Source: Spirogloea muscicola (lineage: Eukaryota; Streptophyta; Zygnematophyceae; Spirogloeales; Spirogloeaceae). Taken from it: a stretch of DNA of 63,262 bases. This document shows positions 22,296 through 33,500 of this stretch, piece by piece (the first letter of the stretch is position 1; the number at the start of each line of letters is the position of its first letter). Location: positions 1 through 63,262 of the forward strand of contig WELB01000154.1 of assembly GCA_009602725.1 (NCBI GenBank), given 5' to 3'. The notes beneath the pieces are model-generated. The model was not told where the DNA came from. It did no database searches and worked only from the letters and a program-made list of their open reading frames with translations. The position numbers and the translations under genes are program-made.

Positions 22296-22899
22296 CCGGA
22301 GCCCGGCCTGCAACCGCAACTGCAGCGTGATACACCTGGCCAGGGGCTGGCCCGACCGGCCGGCTGCACACCGGGTGGGCGCGGTCATTGTTTTCAATCA
22401 GGAACTGATCCGCCGGCGGTGATCCACGCCGCAATTGCTTACAGAAACTCGCGTTTGGCTGCGGCCGTCTCGTTGAGGAGCCCATTGGCGTCGGTGACTT
22501 CGATAATCAATGTGCCGGTGGTGATCATCCCACTCGCTTAATGAGCTTGCGTTTGGCTGCGGCCCTCGCCGTGATCAGGCCACTCTCGCGCGACGACGGC
22601 AACGCCAAGCGCCGCCGTCGACGGCGGCGGCCGCCAGGACATCGTAAGCGCCACATCGCTCAAGGCAGGACGTGCGACCGACGCCAAAAGCACGAGTGTG
22701 ATGACCTTTTCTCGCTTGGAGACTGAGCCGAGCTCCACCACTCACCATTGGATCACCAATTGCCATGTCATGCATGTAATGCTGCGCCAGAGCATGAAGG
22801 TGCAAGCATGCGGCAGCCCGTGTCTGTTTACACCCTTGCAATAATTGGGCGACGCACGCAGGTTGCCCAGTCAGACTCAGCCCAGTCGGCCTGGTCCGC
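22296..22899. other. Non-coding stretch with a short direct repeat
   Basis: A motif GCGTTTGGCTGCGGCC occurs at about 22450 and again at about 22550. No gene is recognised. Confidence 0.4.
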
Positions 22900-23100
22900 C
22901 GACTGAATTATCTTCTCTATCTTCTCTCTCTTCTTTTATCTCTCTTAACGAGGAAAACTCCACTTCGTTCTCTCTCTTTCTTCTCTTCCTTCTTCTTTCT
23001 TCTCTGTGGGCGAGCACTTTCTTCATTTCACTTATCTCTGAGGATACATTCTACTCCATTCTCTTCTTCTTCTCTTCCTTCTTTTCTGGACCTAGCTGTT
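22900..23100 (+). repeat. Polypyrimidine (TTCTC)n tract with hairpin-repeat core
   Basis: About 190 bp of TTCTC/TTCTT-rich sequence is interrupted at about 23007 by GTGGGCGAGCACTTTCTTC, the conserved end of the dispersed hairpin repeat. It lies immediately upstream of LINE copy 1. Confidence 0.6.
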
Positions 23101-23154
23101 TGTAAGGGCTACTTCACTTCAACGACTCATGTGTGAAATTTCTGTTCATCGATC

Positions 23155-24030
23155 ATGACTTATTTCAACGACTTCCACATCGCCATCAGCAAAGAAGCAG
23201 CGGAAGCGTGGCGCAGCACTGATTTCCACTCAGTCAGAGCATCTTATCTTTGGATGCAACTTCTATCTCTGATATTCAGCTCCGAGGCCTTTCGGACATC
23301 GCTTCAACTCTTCCTCGGCCTCCCACCTATTTGCCTGATTGGAGTGCGCCAGTGCGAGTGCGGCTTCCGTGCAGAGGGTGCTGTGCTCGCCACTCACATG
23401 CTGAGATGTCCCACTGGACTAGAAGTGGTGGGCATTCACAACCTCCTTCGCGATGCCCTGGCGGGCTTGATGCGCGACGCCGGCTACCGTGCGGTCGTGG
23501 AAGTCAACAATATCATGCCTATCACCACGGACGCCCAGGGACGTCATCATCGCCGCACACTTGACACTGTGGGCGTGCAACCTGGTGGAGGACCACGGGC
23601 CCTGGTCGACGTTGTTGTTACGGAGGCATATAAAGGCCCAGCATCAACACACGTTGCTGGGCACACAGTGGGCGGACCAGAACAAAGAAAACTGCGGCAT
23701 TACTCCGATTACCCCCAATGCGATCAACTCCTGCCAGCTGCAATCGACATCTTTGGCTGTCGGGGTCCTCGCTTCCACACTCTGCTTCAAAACGTTGCCA
23801 ATCTAGGCTACACTCGACGTGCAGATGTGTTTCCGGCTGAGATGGGCTTGCCAGCTGCATATCTGTCGCTCTTGCGACGACGAGTTTCGGCCTGTTTGCA
23901 GCGTGCTCAGGCTAGTGCCTTGCACCAGAAAGCTGGGCGAGCTCTAGTAGGTGGCAGAAGGGCTCCGTTCCTGGCATCAAGTATTCATGCATCGAGTAGT
24001 GACCTTTATGTTTTGACCCGTGGTTATTGA
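23155..24030 (+). mobile_element. LINE-derived zinc-knuckle/restriction-like endonuclease ORF, intact copy 1
   Basis: An uninterrupted 291-codon ORF. From about residue 41 it matches the decayed copy at 44.1-45.1 kb. QCECGFRAEG...THMLRC forms a C-x-C...H...C zinc knuckle, followed by GIHNLLRDALAGLMRDAGY and by RRTLDTVGV...ALVDVVVTEAYKG. That order (CCHC knuckle, an RHN-like motif, then a PD-(D/E)xK-like D...D...K) is characteristic of the C-terminal restriction-like endonuclease of R2-type non-LTR retrotransposons. No reverse transcriptase domain lies upstream, so this is a 5'-truncated insertion or a captured domain. The first ~40 codons have no counterpart in copy 2. A shared 3' flank of about 80 bp after the stop ends near TTTGGCCT. 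Confidence 0.72.
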
Positions 24031-24114
24031 GCGGGTCAATCTGCTGTAGGTTTTGTAGATCTTTAGATGTGCTTGCCTTTGTACCTGGCCATTTGGCCTA
24101 CATCTCTTTCTAAT

Positions 24115-25560
24115 ACACGGTTCCTCTGATAGCTGGTGCTCTTTTCTTCTCTGTCTTTTGACTACGCGAGCAGTACTTATTAAATTCAGATCTTAGCAGT
24201 GCAGGTGGCGGACATGCTTACCATGGCAATCCCCAAAGTAAAAATTGACTTCTATAGAGCACAGGCAGGTGTCCTGGCCCAACTTGCCAAGGGGGAGTGT
24301 GGAAGTTGATTTGCTACCCAGGCACCTCAGGAGGAAAAGGAGACCCACCAATGCACGCTTCGGCAACCAGACTACCTTCACATTAGTGCTCTGCAAGGTG
24401 GGAGGAGAATCGGGTGTAGCTGAACTCTCTCTCTGGTTATCCTGACTTGCACTTCCTGAGTAGAGGTTAATGAGAGCCCACTTATTGACGTCTTGGGAAC
24501 AAGTATCCTGCTTTTTGCGCCATCAGGCCCTTTCAGACCTTTGTCCATTCCTTTGAGCTGGCCTCTCACAGCCTTCACCGTCATTGTGAGCTGCTTTCAT
24601 TTCTTTCTGCTGAGGTACCAAATTCGATACCAGTCTGCTTTACTCCAATAGATGCGATGGATGCGATAGACGTAATAAAGTTGTACTTTTTACTCCTTAC
24701 CAGCTTGTGACTCAGACGGGGCACAGCATCGGGGTACGAAGTCCACCGCGTTTGGAGTCAATCAAAGTTCTCGCGCGCTGCTTGTTCTTTCTACCTTTCT
24801 CTCCTACCTGTCTGCCGTATTCCTGGGTCGCTCTTCTCGCTTGCTTGTCTGCCTCTATTACGCTACCACTTGCATTCGCTTTGTTTCTTTCTGCCAGATC
24901 CAGTCCCTTTGCTTCAGTTCTTACTTTTGAGATGGCGAAGGCTTGTGGAACCAGTAGTACTAATCGATCCGGAAGCTCAGAAAGCAATCAGATCGTGGGC
25001 TTTAGACTGTACTTGTTGCCAAACGACTTTCTTCCTCTCGGCATTCTTTCGTTTAGAATCCTTTGATGTGACGACTTTTCTCTTTGCAGTGAACACAAGT
25101 AAAGAATGCATTTGAATCCTGAGCCATCGAGGCAAGGCTAAGCATGGTTATGGAAAGTCTTCAACTTTGATCGCTCAAAGCCCTCTCCACTACGTTTTCA
25201 ACTGTCTCAGGTTGCTTCACCTTGCCTTTCAAGTACACTAGCAGAAGATGCATTAGAAGGTAATAAACTCTTCAAGAAGAGGCAGACAGCTTCAGGAGTA
25301 TCGACCTTCGCGTCTTCATTCTCCAACTCAAGTCTTAAACTTTTGAAGTTACTGATATAAATCTGCACTTTGTCAATGTCCAACACTTTTGATAGTACAC
25401 TTACTTTCACAAATCAATCATCCATCATAAATGACTGGTTCCTTATTGATATTCTATTAAATATAGAAAACAGATCACTCCCACATGTGCTTAGCTTTGA
25501 TAGGATTTTAAATATAAATAAGTTGGTTTCATATCAAAGAAATAGTTAACATTACCTCCT
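24115..25560. other. AT-richer debris with possible copia-type gag remnant
   Basis: No intact gene is seen. The minus-strand ORF 25207-25410 contains DKVQIYISNFKSLRLELENE and later EAVCLFLKSLLPSN, which resembles the LL.SLP region of Ty1/copia gag (UBN2-type) proteins. Neighbouring minus-strand ORFs have no clear motif. A decayed LTR-retrotransposon fragment is possible, but no LTRs were identified. Confidence 0.35.
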
Positions 25561-25593
25561 GATTCTTCCTCGGCCAGTGGCCGTATGTAGAAT

Positions 25594-25845
25594 GAACGTC
25601 CAATGGTTCTGGATCGAAACAATTTCGCTAATATTCCGGTCCTGAAGATGCATGTCATCTTGCACTTCCAGGAAGAAAATCTTCACCAGTGAAACTGTAA
25701 TCAGCGCCGCTGGAGAAGTAATGTCAAACAGCGCTGGTGAGAATCTATCTTCCTGGAAGTGGAAAATGATGATGCATCTTCAGGACCGAAATCATCCACG
25801 GAATTGTTGATGGTTCGGATCCAGAAACCTTGGAAGTTCGATATA
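25594..25845. repeat. Long imperfect inverted repeat (foldback)
   Basis: A left arm at about 25594-25700 (TCCGGTCCTGAAGATGCAT ... CTTCCAGGAAGA ... CACCAG) is mirrored by a right arm at about 25730-25845 (CTGGTGAGAATC ... CTTCCTGGAAGTGG ... ATGCATCTTCAGGACCG). Arms are over 100 bp by eye, with a few dozen bases between them. This fits a foldback or MITE-like element. Confidence 0.75.
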
Positions 25846-26060
25846 CATTAAAGATCTGAGGAAAATCAATGGTTTTTTGGAATGTTGTAGACAACCAACT
25901 GATTAAAAGCCCTCATCTTCTCCAGCTGCAGAGCATCCGCTCATAAGTACAGGATTTAAACCAGGGGGTAGTGTCACATGAGGCCAAGCACTATCACAGT
26001 CTCCTGCACCGAGAGCCACAAGCTCCTGAACCGTGTCTGGCAAGTGCAAAAGCGTCCCCT

Positions 26061-26132
26061 ACTCTGATGATCATTCTCGGCTCTCTAGAGGGCACTTACT
26101 CTGATGATCATTCTCGGCTCTCTAGAGGGCAC
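26061..26132 (+). repeat. 37-bp near-perfect tandem duplication
   Basis: A 37-bp unit from ACTCTGATGATC to TCTAGAGGGCACTT is followed directly by a second copy missing the last two bases. This looks like a recent slippage or unequal-exchange event in non-coding DNA. Confidence 0.85.
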
Positions 26133-26992
26133 TGACTAGCTATTTCCTGTGGCATCTGGTGTAGTAACTCATGAGTCTCAAGTGGCAGTTGTTGGGATCC
26201 ATGCATCTCTGTGGGTGTGTCAAAGCCAACACCAACCAAGTTCTCCTGCAGCTGCATCTGGCCGACCACAATAGACCAGGACTAACAGAGTCAGCAATTC
26301 AGGAAAAAACACAGTACAGGAGGATCAAGCGATTACAGATACACTGTATCAAGATTGGGAGCTGAGTGAAGTCCATCCTCCTGCAACAGATTGAAATGAC
26401 AAATTTGAAGCAGCAAAGGTGTGCAGAATACTCACGAGATGAGGCTTCCCGATGGCAGGTCTTTGGCAAGGCCCACCCATGACGGTAATATTTACCAACC
26501 ATCTTAAGGGCTCTGCGGAGGTCAAGCTGGTGTCCTTGGACAAGCGTCAGAGCCTGTCCTGCAGGTGTCTCCCCATCAATGTCCAGAATAAGCCAGCACA
26601 AGTGCATTCTGTTGCCTTCTCCGTGCAAACCTTCTTGCAGAGACGGATCAAACGAGCCTTGCCTGCCAGGGGTTTGGCTGGCCAACTTCTTGTTGGAGTA
26701 GCAGGACCTTATCTGCTCAGCGAGTCCTCAAGAAGGTTATGTGGTAGTTCAGGCCTACTGCACAAATGTTCTTGAGTCAGCTTAATTATGCCCAGCCCGC
26801 CTTCACTCCTGCAAAAAAAGCTCATAAATGAAGCTGACTACTTGCTGCTGAAGGGGTGAAACATATGCTTGTTAGCCTAAACGAGAATAAGGCTTGTATG
26901 CCGCTGGAAGTGCTGGATAGAGCTCCTCAAGTAGTCAATCACCTTGAGCTGTCTTTGCACGCAGATCAGGGAGGAGGGCATCATCGACTTCC
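26133..26992. other. Downstream flank of the PPR gene, no gene recognised
   Basis: ORFs on both strands (for example 26299-26685 minus and 26452-26775 plus) lack recognisable motifs and splice-consistent extensions. I see nothing here that can be supported as a gene. Confidence 0.4.
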
Positions 26993-29380
26993 TCAGTGCG
27001 GCCATCCACTTGCATCCGGAGATAGGTGGCCCGCAATATGGTCCGGATTCTGCAATGTCCTGTAGGCTGCTCCAGTTGCATGAACGAGGTTGGCATCCGG
27101 TTGCTTCTGCAGCTTGTGGAACTGATCGATAGCAGTAGTCATTTTTACATGGAGGCCTGCAGCTTTGTATGCGCTGATCATGGAGCCAAGAGTGAATGCG
27201 GTCGGCGCTTTCCGCTCCATCCTCATGCGCTCAAGTGTCGCCTCCATCTCCTTGATGCGCCCGCCCTTCGCATATGCGTCGATGACCAAGTTGTAAGTGA
27301 GGGCCCTTGGCCGGTACTTGTAACTGAGAAGGTGCCGCATGACCGATCCCACCTTGTCGTACTGCGCGTGCTTTTCGTATGCTTCGATCAGGCCATTAAA
27401 AGTGGTGAGGTCCGGGGAGCAGCCCTCCTGTCAATTACCCATTTAAGCAAATCAATTGCAGCTCAACAGACATCTGACAACCCTTGGCATGTACATTATC
27501 TATTGCAGCAACATGACCTATAGCAGGACCAGGACCAGCCAGCCAGCCAGCCAAGGACCTCAACAAAGTAAATACAGATCTGACAAGTTAAGAACCTCTT
27601 TTGAATGAAGACGACTGAGCGTGCGCACAAGCTCCACATCCTGAGCATGTTCTGCATCCTGACAGAAAAGCAAACAATATTGCTGGTCGCATACTGACCA
27701 GCTGCAAATTCTCGAAGCAAGCCTCCATCTCATCAATCTGACCATTGCGGCCAAAGCCATGAACCATTGCATTGTACGTAGCCAGCCCCGGCATCAACCC
27801 TGCCTCTCGCAGCGCCAAGAACGTGGCTTTCATTTCCGTCACTCTCCCAGTCCTTCCATAGCCATTTATTAATGCATCATACCTGCCAACAATGCATGAC
27901 ATAAGTGTCTGAGTTGTGCTCACAGGATCATAGAGTTGATACTATGTCGCAAATGCAAGTGATGAATATCACATGTAGAAGACAGTTTGCTTACAAGTCC
28001 AGGTTTGGAGTGCATCCATTGCACTTCATCTCCACCAGCAGCTGCACAGCAGCGTCCATCCGTTTGGCCTTGCAAAGTGCGGCCACGATCGACGTGTAAG
28101 CTGCCGAGTCAGGCTGCAGTGTAGGCTCTGCCTTCAAGCGTTGAAAGACATTCAGGGCTCCCTGGACGTCGCCCCGCCTCCCATGGGCGTGAATGAGGGC
28201 CGTGAACACACCAATGGTGTGAGGGCACTTCCGCTCTGACTGCATCCGGTGAAAGAGGCCAACGGCAAGAGGCAGCTGGCCATGCTTTCCCAGGAGGGCA
28301 ATGAGCTCGGCGTACACGGCAGGCTCCCCACGATACCATGGCTGGTTGTGAAGGACGTCCAAGACCTGGCCTTTCCATAGGCATGCAAGGGCAGGCCCGT
28401 CAGTCAGAAGTGGTTGCCGAGGTGCTTTCGCCTACGCACACCGGCGGCAACCTCCTAGCTGCCATTCTGGCATCCATCAGCAGCTGTCTGAGCAGGATAA
28501 GGAGGATGGCATCTGTTGGCACGTGACTTTCATGTGGACGGCGCCAGCTTGTCTAGATGACAATGCACGTATGCTGCAGTGCGCTTATCAGCAGCTCACA
28601 AGGAACCCCAGACAATGATTTCAAGCTTGGCCACAACAGTACTGGGTTGCCGTGGTTTTGACACAACCCAGTTGTGCAGCTTCAGAGCAGGCGTGAGCCT
28701 TTCAGGCCGAGCAACTAGAAGAGGCGACAATGCACAGGAGGTGGACATGAAACCTGGACACAGATTCCTGGACCCTAAACCCTAAACCCTAAATCCTAAA
28801 CAACCCCTAATTTCCTAAATGCTAGAGCCTAGACTCGAAGACCCTGGACCCCTTGCTTGAGGCGCACCTGCATCGCGCAGGCCCAGTTGCCTCGGCGGAG
28901 CAGCTCGCGGAGTGCGGTCATCGGCACCTGGGGGCCCCACCGGCGGCCTGCGCGCCGCACGACCTCAGGCAGCGAGGACTCGCCGTCCTCAGGCGCCTTC
29001 GCCAGCTGGTGCAGGACCTGGCCCACCTGCTTGCGCAGGTTGGCCTCCCGCTGCTGCTGGCGGGTCATCGGCGTCCGCCGCTGCGACTGCAGCTGCGCTG
29101 CCGGCACGAGATCCAGCGACTGCCGGAGCGCAGAGGCGAGCCTCCGAGTGGGCGTCCTCCATGACTGCCGTCCTGACACAGCGAGCCGTGGACTCGACGG
29201 CCGCCGAGGTCCAGCCGCCATGGTGCTGCACCGAGTGGCCGGACCAGGGCGCCCAGCGAAGGCATGTGCGTCGTCACAGGGCCAGCAGCCTCGGGAGCGC
29301 GGCACATGGCCGCCGAACGACGACGACGACGGCAGGAATAGTGGCGGCGGCGGCAGCGCGCCCCGAGCCAGAGCCCACAT
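26993..29380 (-). CDS. Pentatricopeptide repeat (PPR) protein, 5 exons
   Basis: Exons 29380-28868, 28431-27995, 27882-27699, 27658-27596 and 27427-26993 join in phase to about 543 residues. Successive ~35-residue helical hairpins are visible: VYAELIALLGKHGQLPLAVGLF, VFTALIHAHGRRGDVQGALNVF, AYTSIVAALCKAKRMDAAVQLL, YDALINGYGRTGRVTEM, TYNAMVHGFGRNGQIDEM, TFNGLIEAYEKHAQYDKV, TYNLVIDAYAKGGRIKEM and TLGSMISAYKAAGL. P-class PPR proteins bind organellar transcripts base by base and guide processing or translation. The Arg/Ser/Pro-rich N-terminus suits a transit peptide, so organelle targeting is inferred. The link from exon 1 (ending NWACAMQ) to exon 2 rests on phase and a TAG acceptor only. Intron 1 holds a CCCTAAA array. 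Confidence 0.85.
28773..28828 (-). repeat. Telomere-like CCCTAAA array in intron 1 of the PPR gene
   Basis: Three consecutive perfect CCCTAAA heptamers are followed by degenerate ones (TCCTAAA, CCCCTAA, TTCCTAAA, GCCTAGA). In gene orientation the array reads TTTAGGG. It is the most regular telomere-like array in the window. Confidence 0.85.
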
Positions 29381-29867
29381 GAGGCTGTCGACAGCGAAAG
29401 CAGCGATGGCACTGGCACGCTTTCACAGCCGCTGCTGCTGCCGTGCAAACCTAAGCTCCGGCTACAGTCCTTCGTCCAGTTGGTGGCGTAGGAAGCTCTC
29501 CACGGCCCTCGGGCCTGCCAGTACTTCACGCAAGGAGGCGTGGTGGGGGTGCAACAGCTGCTCCGCCGCATCAGCTCGTGAAGCGGCTTGGTGGAGAGCG
29601 CTCTCGCTCTGAGGAGGTGCTTGGAGGCTCGGATCTCACACAGACTCGCAGCTCGGAGCCTGAAAGACGGAGCTCGTGAGAAGCGGTCTACTGGAAAGGG
29701 ACGCTGGCTGTGAGGCCAGCCCCAGTTGTAAGAGCGGCCTGACGTGGGCGAGCAGCTCAGCAGTACACTGCAACGGGGCTCATCAGGTGGGGGATGGCAA
29801 GCTTGCCGCAAAGACGAGATGTTGGATATGGGAAGTGCGATATGGGAGATGAGATACTTAAATGGGA
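29381..29867. other. Upstream region of the PPR gene
   Basis: No gene is recognised. Long overlapping ORFs reflect high GC content rather than conserved protein. Confidence 0.4.
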
Positions 29868-29930
29868 CGAGAGAAGGGGCTCTCCCCAGAAGACACGAAA
29901 AGGGGCTCTCCCCAGAGGACACAAATGAGG
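29868..29930 (+). repeat. Short tandem repeat, ~27-bp unit
   Basis: AAGGGGCTCTCCCCAGA followed by A/GGACACRA occurs twice in tandem. Each unit contains the self-complementary GGGGCTCTCCCC. It may be a distant relative of the hairpin repeat family. Confidence 0.6.
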
Positions 29931-30525
29931 CTCTTCCAGAACGAAGGCTTTGATCACTAGCACGGACACTAGGTGAGGCACCACGCCTTTGTGGACATTG
30001 ATGTCACCGCGGCCCTGCTTGCTTTGAACTGTCCTTGCTCACATAGTTCTACGAAACCCCTTCCCGACTCATCTTGCTTCTCCAGGTCATACAATTGATA
30101 GTCCGGTGACAAAGATGGTCAGGTCAGGCATTCTTGTTTGGCGCATCTGCTGGTCTGCATTGTCATGGATGTAAGCAGGTGCTGAAACTTTATGGACAAA
30201 AGTTGCTGGCAAACGGTTTGAGGGGTGTAAATTTTGTGAGGTGTATTTAAGAAATCGCAGCAAGCTACACAACATGGAGCAGGATGTGGAGCTTAGGTCT
30301 TGCATGGTGGAGGCGAAGCGGCTCATTTCTGCCAGGTTATCATCCCATTAAGAAGACCGGAGTGCACCTGCCAACCATGCCTGAGTGCTGTCACGACGCA
30401 CTTGCGTAATCATGCCAACAGAGGCAATCTCTTAGAGCAGATTGAGTGCTTAAGCTTGTCAAGAGCTCTCCTTATTTCATTGCAGCCTAACGAGATCTGA
30501 CAGGAAAATCTGTAATACTGTGCGC
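29931..30525. other. Intergenic region between PPR and ARP5 genes
   Basis: No conserved ORF is seen. The region is probably the 3' flank of ARP5 and the 5' flank of the PPR gene. Confidence 0.5.
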
Positions 30526-33500
30526 TCAGAAGCTGCTGTATTGCATGCGGTACTGTCTTAGCCAGTCAGCGCCCTTCTCCTCATATTCGAGCTTGCCAAA
30601 CGTCTGGCCCGCAAACGCAGGCAATCTAGCTATGAGCTGACCGCCTTGCCAGGCGTCAAGTGCGGGGTCCTGCGCCATCACGACCTGGACGCTGGAGCCC
30701 AGTGGCCGCAGCTTGCGATACTCGGCCTCCACCCTTGCTGCTGTCCCAGGATAAAGGACGTTGCCCCCTGTGAGCAGGAGCGTGCCCTCGGCGGCCCGCT
30801 GCCTGAGGTGGTCCGGCGTGCGCCGCAGCACATGCCCGAGCATCTCCCCAAGCCCAGTTTGGTCTACTGCCACAATGGATGGCTGCATATGACCACCAAG
30901 CAGCAATAAGACATCACATGAAGCAAAGCGACTCTCAAGAGGAGGTCAGTTTGAGGACTGCAACGATTGAAGGTCGTGCTAATTTGGCAACCTCACCTGG
31001 AACAAAATCTCAGGGGCCCTTGTGCGCGCAACTCCGAGTGTGATCTGGAAGTCCTCGGCTCGCGCCACCCTCAGCGGGGTATGCACTTCCCCAGCCCTGG
31101 GGCCTGGCAAGCCGTTGCTGGGCTCTCTTGATGGAGGGACGAAGTCTTGGTCGATCTCCTGTAACAGGCAGCCAGGGGCGTAATATTGTTATTGTGATTC
31201 TATAAGCTAAAGTTGCTGGCAATCAGTTATCCATTCCCAAGATGATGAAGCAAATGTCAAGGCAGCAACCAAAAAGGTTGCACAACATGATGAGGTTTAA
31301 GCAACCTGGAGCCTCTGGGTAAGAAGCGCAAGTTCAGCTTCTTCCTCCTCCATGACCCCCTCCTCCTCCCCTCCCTCGCCGTCCTTTGATATCCTGCTGT
31401 ATAGGAGCCAGTCTGAGTCGTCCACTCCAAAGGTGTCCTCCCCCCGACCCTTATCAAATGCGGCTGACGTGATCAGCCGCATGCGCTCCTTGTGGGCAGC
31501 GCTGTGCCGCTCCCCTCGCCCAAGCGCCAAGCTTCCGCCCTCCTGCTTTTGTATTTTTCGCTGCTCCACCCTGTCCTTGAGGCTGGCATAGCGCGCCCTG
31601 CTCTCCTCCAAGTACTGCTCCGGATTCTCACTGCGATGGCCAGCCCAAGAACATGAGCTCCTTACCACAAAGCCGAAGCCAACTCCCTAAAGAACGCCAG
31701 CAACAGAAGGCCAAAGAGCTTCCCTTGCTCACAAATATGTGGAAGAGATAGCATCAGCTTCACTCACAGCCATCGCTGCTCATTGAGCTTCCTCACGTTC
31801 TCAGTCTGGGACATCTGCTCCTCCTTGAGCTGCTTTGCTCTCTTGCGGCCCTCAGCTGCATTCTTCATGAGACGCTGTCTCCGCTTCTCCTTTAACTTCA
31901 GGCACAAATTCTCATTCCAGAATTTAGTACTGCAATTTTTGTACTTCCAACTGCACACGTAGCAGATGCAATCTACTCTTGAAAGCCTGCCTTTGCACCT
32001 TCTCAGGAGTAAGCTCGCTGTCTGGTGCATTGAGCAGAGGATAGTCCTCCAAGTCTGGCAACTGCCTCTGCGGCTCTTCCACTTTGTCTCCTTTGGCCTT
32101 TCTAAGCCTAGACCTGGCTTTTTCCAGACTGCTTTCAAGCTCGTGAAAGCCTCCGGAAATTCCAGCTCTCAAGAGCTGCTCTGTGGCATCCTGCCCCTCA
32201 AGGACTGCACAAGGCCACACGGCCAACAAGAAGGATACAAGCTCAACAAGGTCAGCATACGCCTTGGCCAGCTCTGCCATCCTGTTGTTCAACATGGTGG
32301 TCATACTTCTAGACAACAAGAAACTCTATCTTTACGCAAACTTTGGCAAGTGATGCCTGCAAACATTGCTCTGGAAGGCTTGCTTGTCACTCTATAAGAA
32401 GTTGTTCTCCAAAGCTTCAATCACTAATGAGACTCCCTCGTTTTGACTGTACATGACAGGATAGAGGGCCAATCACACCTTGCACTCTGTCTCGAACTTG
32501 CTCCAGCTTCGCAAGCTCATCCTGAAGAATAGCAACCTTTGAGACTCTCTTTTGAGCCGCCATGTCCCGCAGTCTCTGCACATTTTTCTCTTTGGCAGCT
32601 GCTCGCCTAGCCAACTCCTCCGCCGTTTTGGCGTTTTGTGTGGCAGCTGTCCACGGCAGCTGCCATGTCTTCAGCTCCTTTTTCACTGCCTCGCCCCCTG
32701 CCTATCAAAACATAGGGGGTGCATTTGCACTTCAGCCTTGCTTGCCTTTAACAAGAGTACACATCTAGTCAACATCCACTGTTACTGGCAACCCTGGGCA
32801 GTGTGCGATGTAGACAATCTCCAGCGATGGCCTACCAGGTCTAAATGGTGGATCAGCCCGCTCATTACCCCATCTTTCTGCAGGACATACCAGGACTGAT
32901 ACAACCATGCACTCACTACCCCGTTTTCAAGTTGCTATATTTTAGGGCTGCCCTGCCTTTGCTCAAGCTTTCGCTCAAGCATATTGCAGCTGTAGCACAC
33001 GCCATTGCGCATCAGAAATATGCTAAGAGCACCTGATATAATTGCAACTCGGACGAATAGTCCAGGGCGACATAGCAGTCTGCCTGCTTCAACGCCTCCA
33101 CACTCTCCCAGGTCAAAATGGCACTGCGAGACAAACTCAGGCGCAACACCCAGAGCTGCATCAATACTCTGCATGCATGAGACCACATGTCGGATCTACT
33201 TTGGCTGTGCTGTTGGCATTTTGCAGCAGTTGTGCTTCTATTGTTGCCCAAGAGGTGTGACTAGCAAGACAGCTGGGTGCAGGTGACTGGCTGGCTAGTA
33301 CCCCCACATCAGTCTCTTGCTGCATGATGCAAGTAACACACCTGTGCTGTGCATAGGTGAGGCCAAGAAGCTGCCTCAAGAACAAAGTGGAGTGGAAGCC
33401 CCCGACTGGCGTGCGGCAGCTGGCCTCCACGATGGGCTCCCCAGCTATGATCTACGCATTCCATAGAAAGGAGGACAGTAATTTAGCGGCTTTTATCTGG

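Noticed and set aside
28829-29922. Several overlapping GC-rich ORFs on both strands
   Set aside because: Only the minus-strand frame ending GNWACAMQ has a plausible donor and fits the PPR gene.
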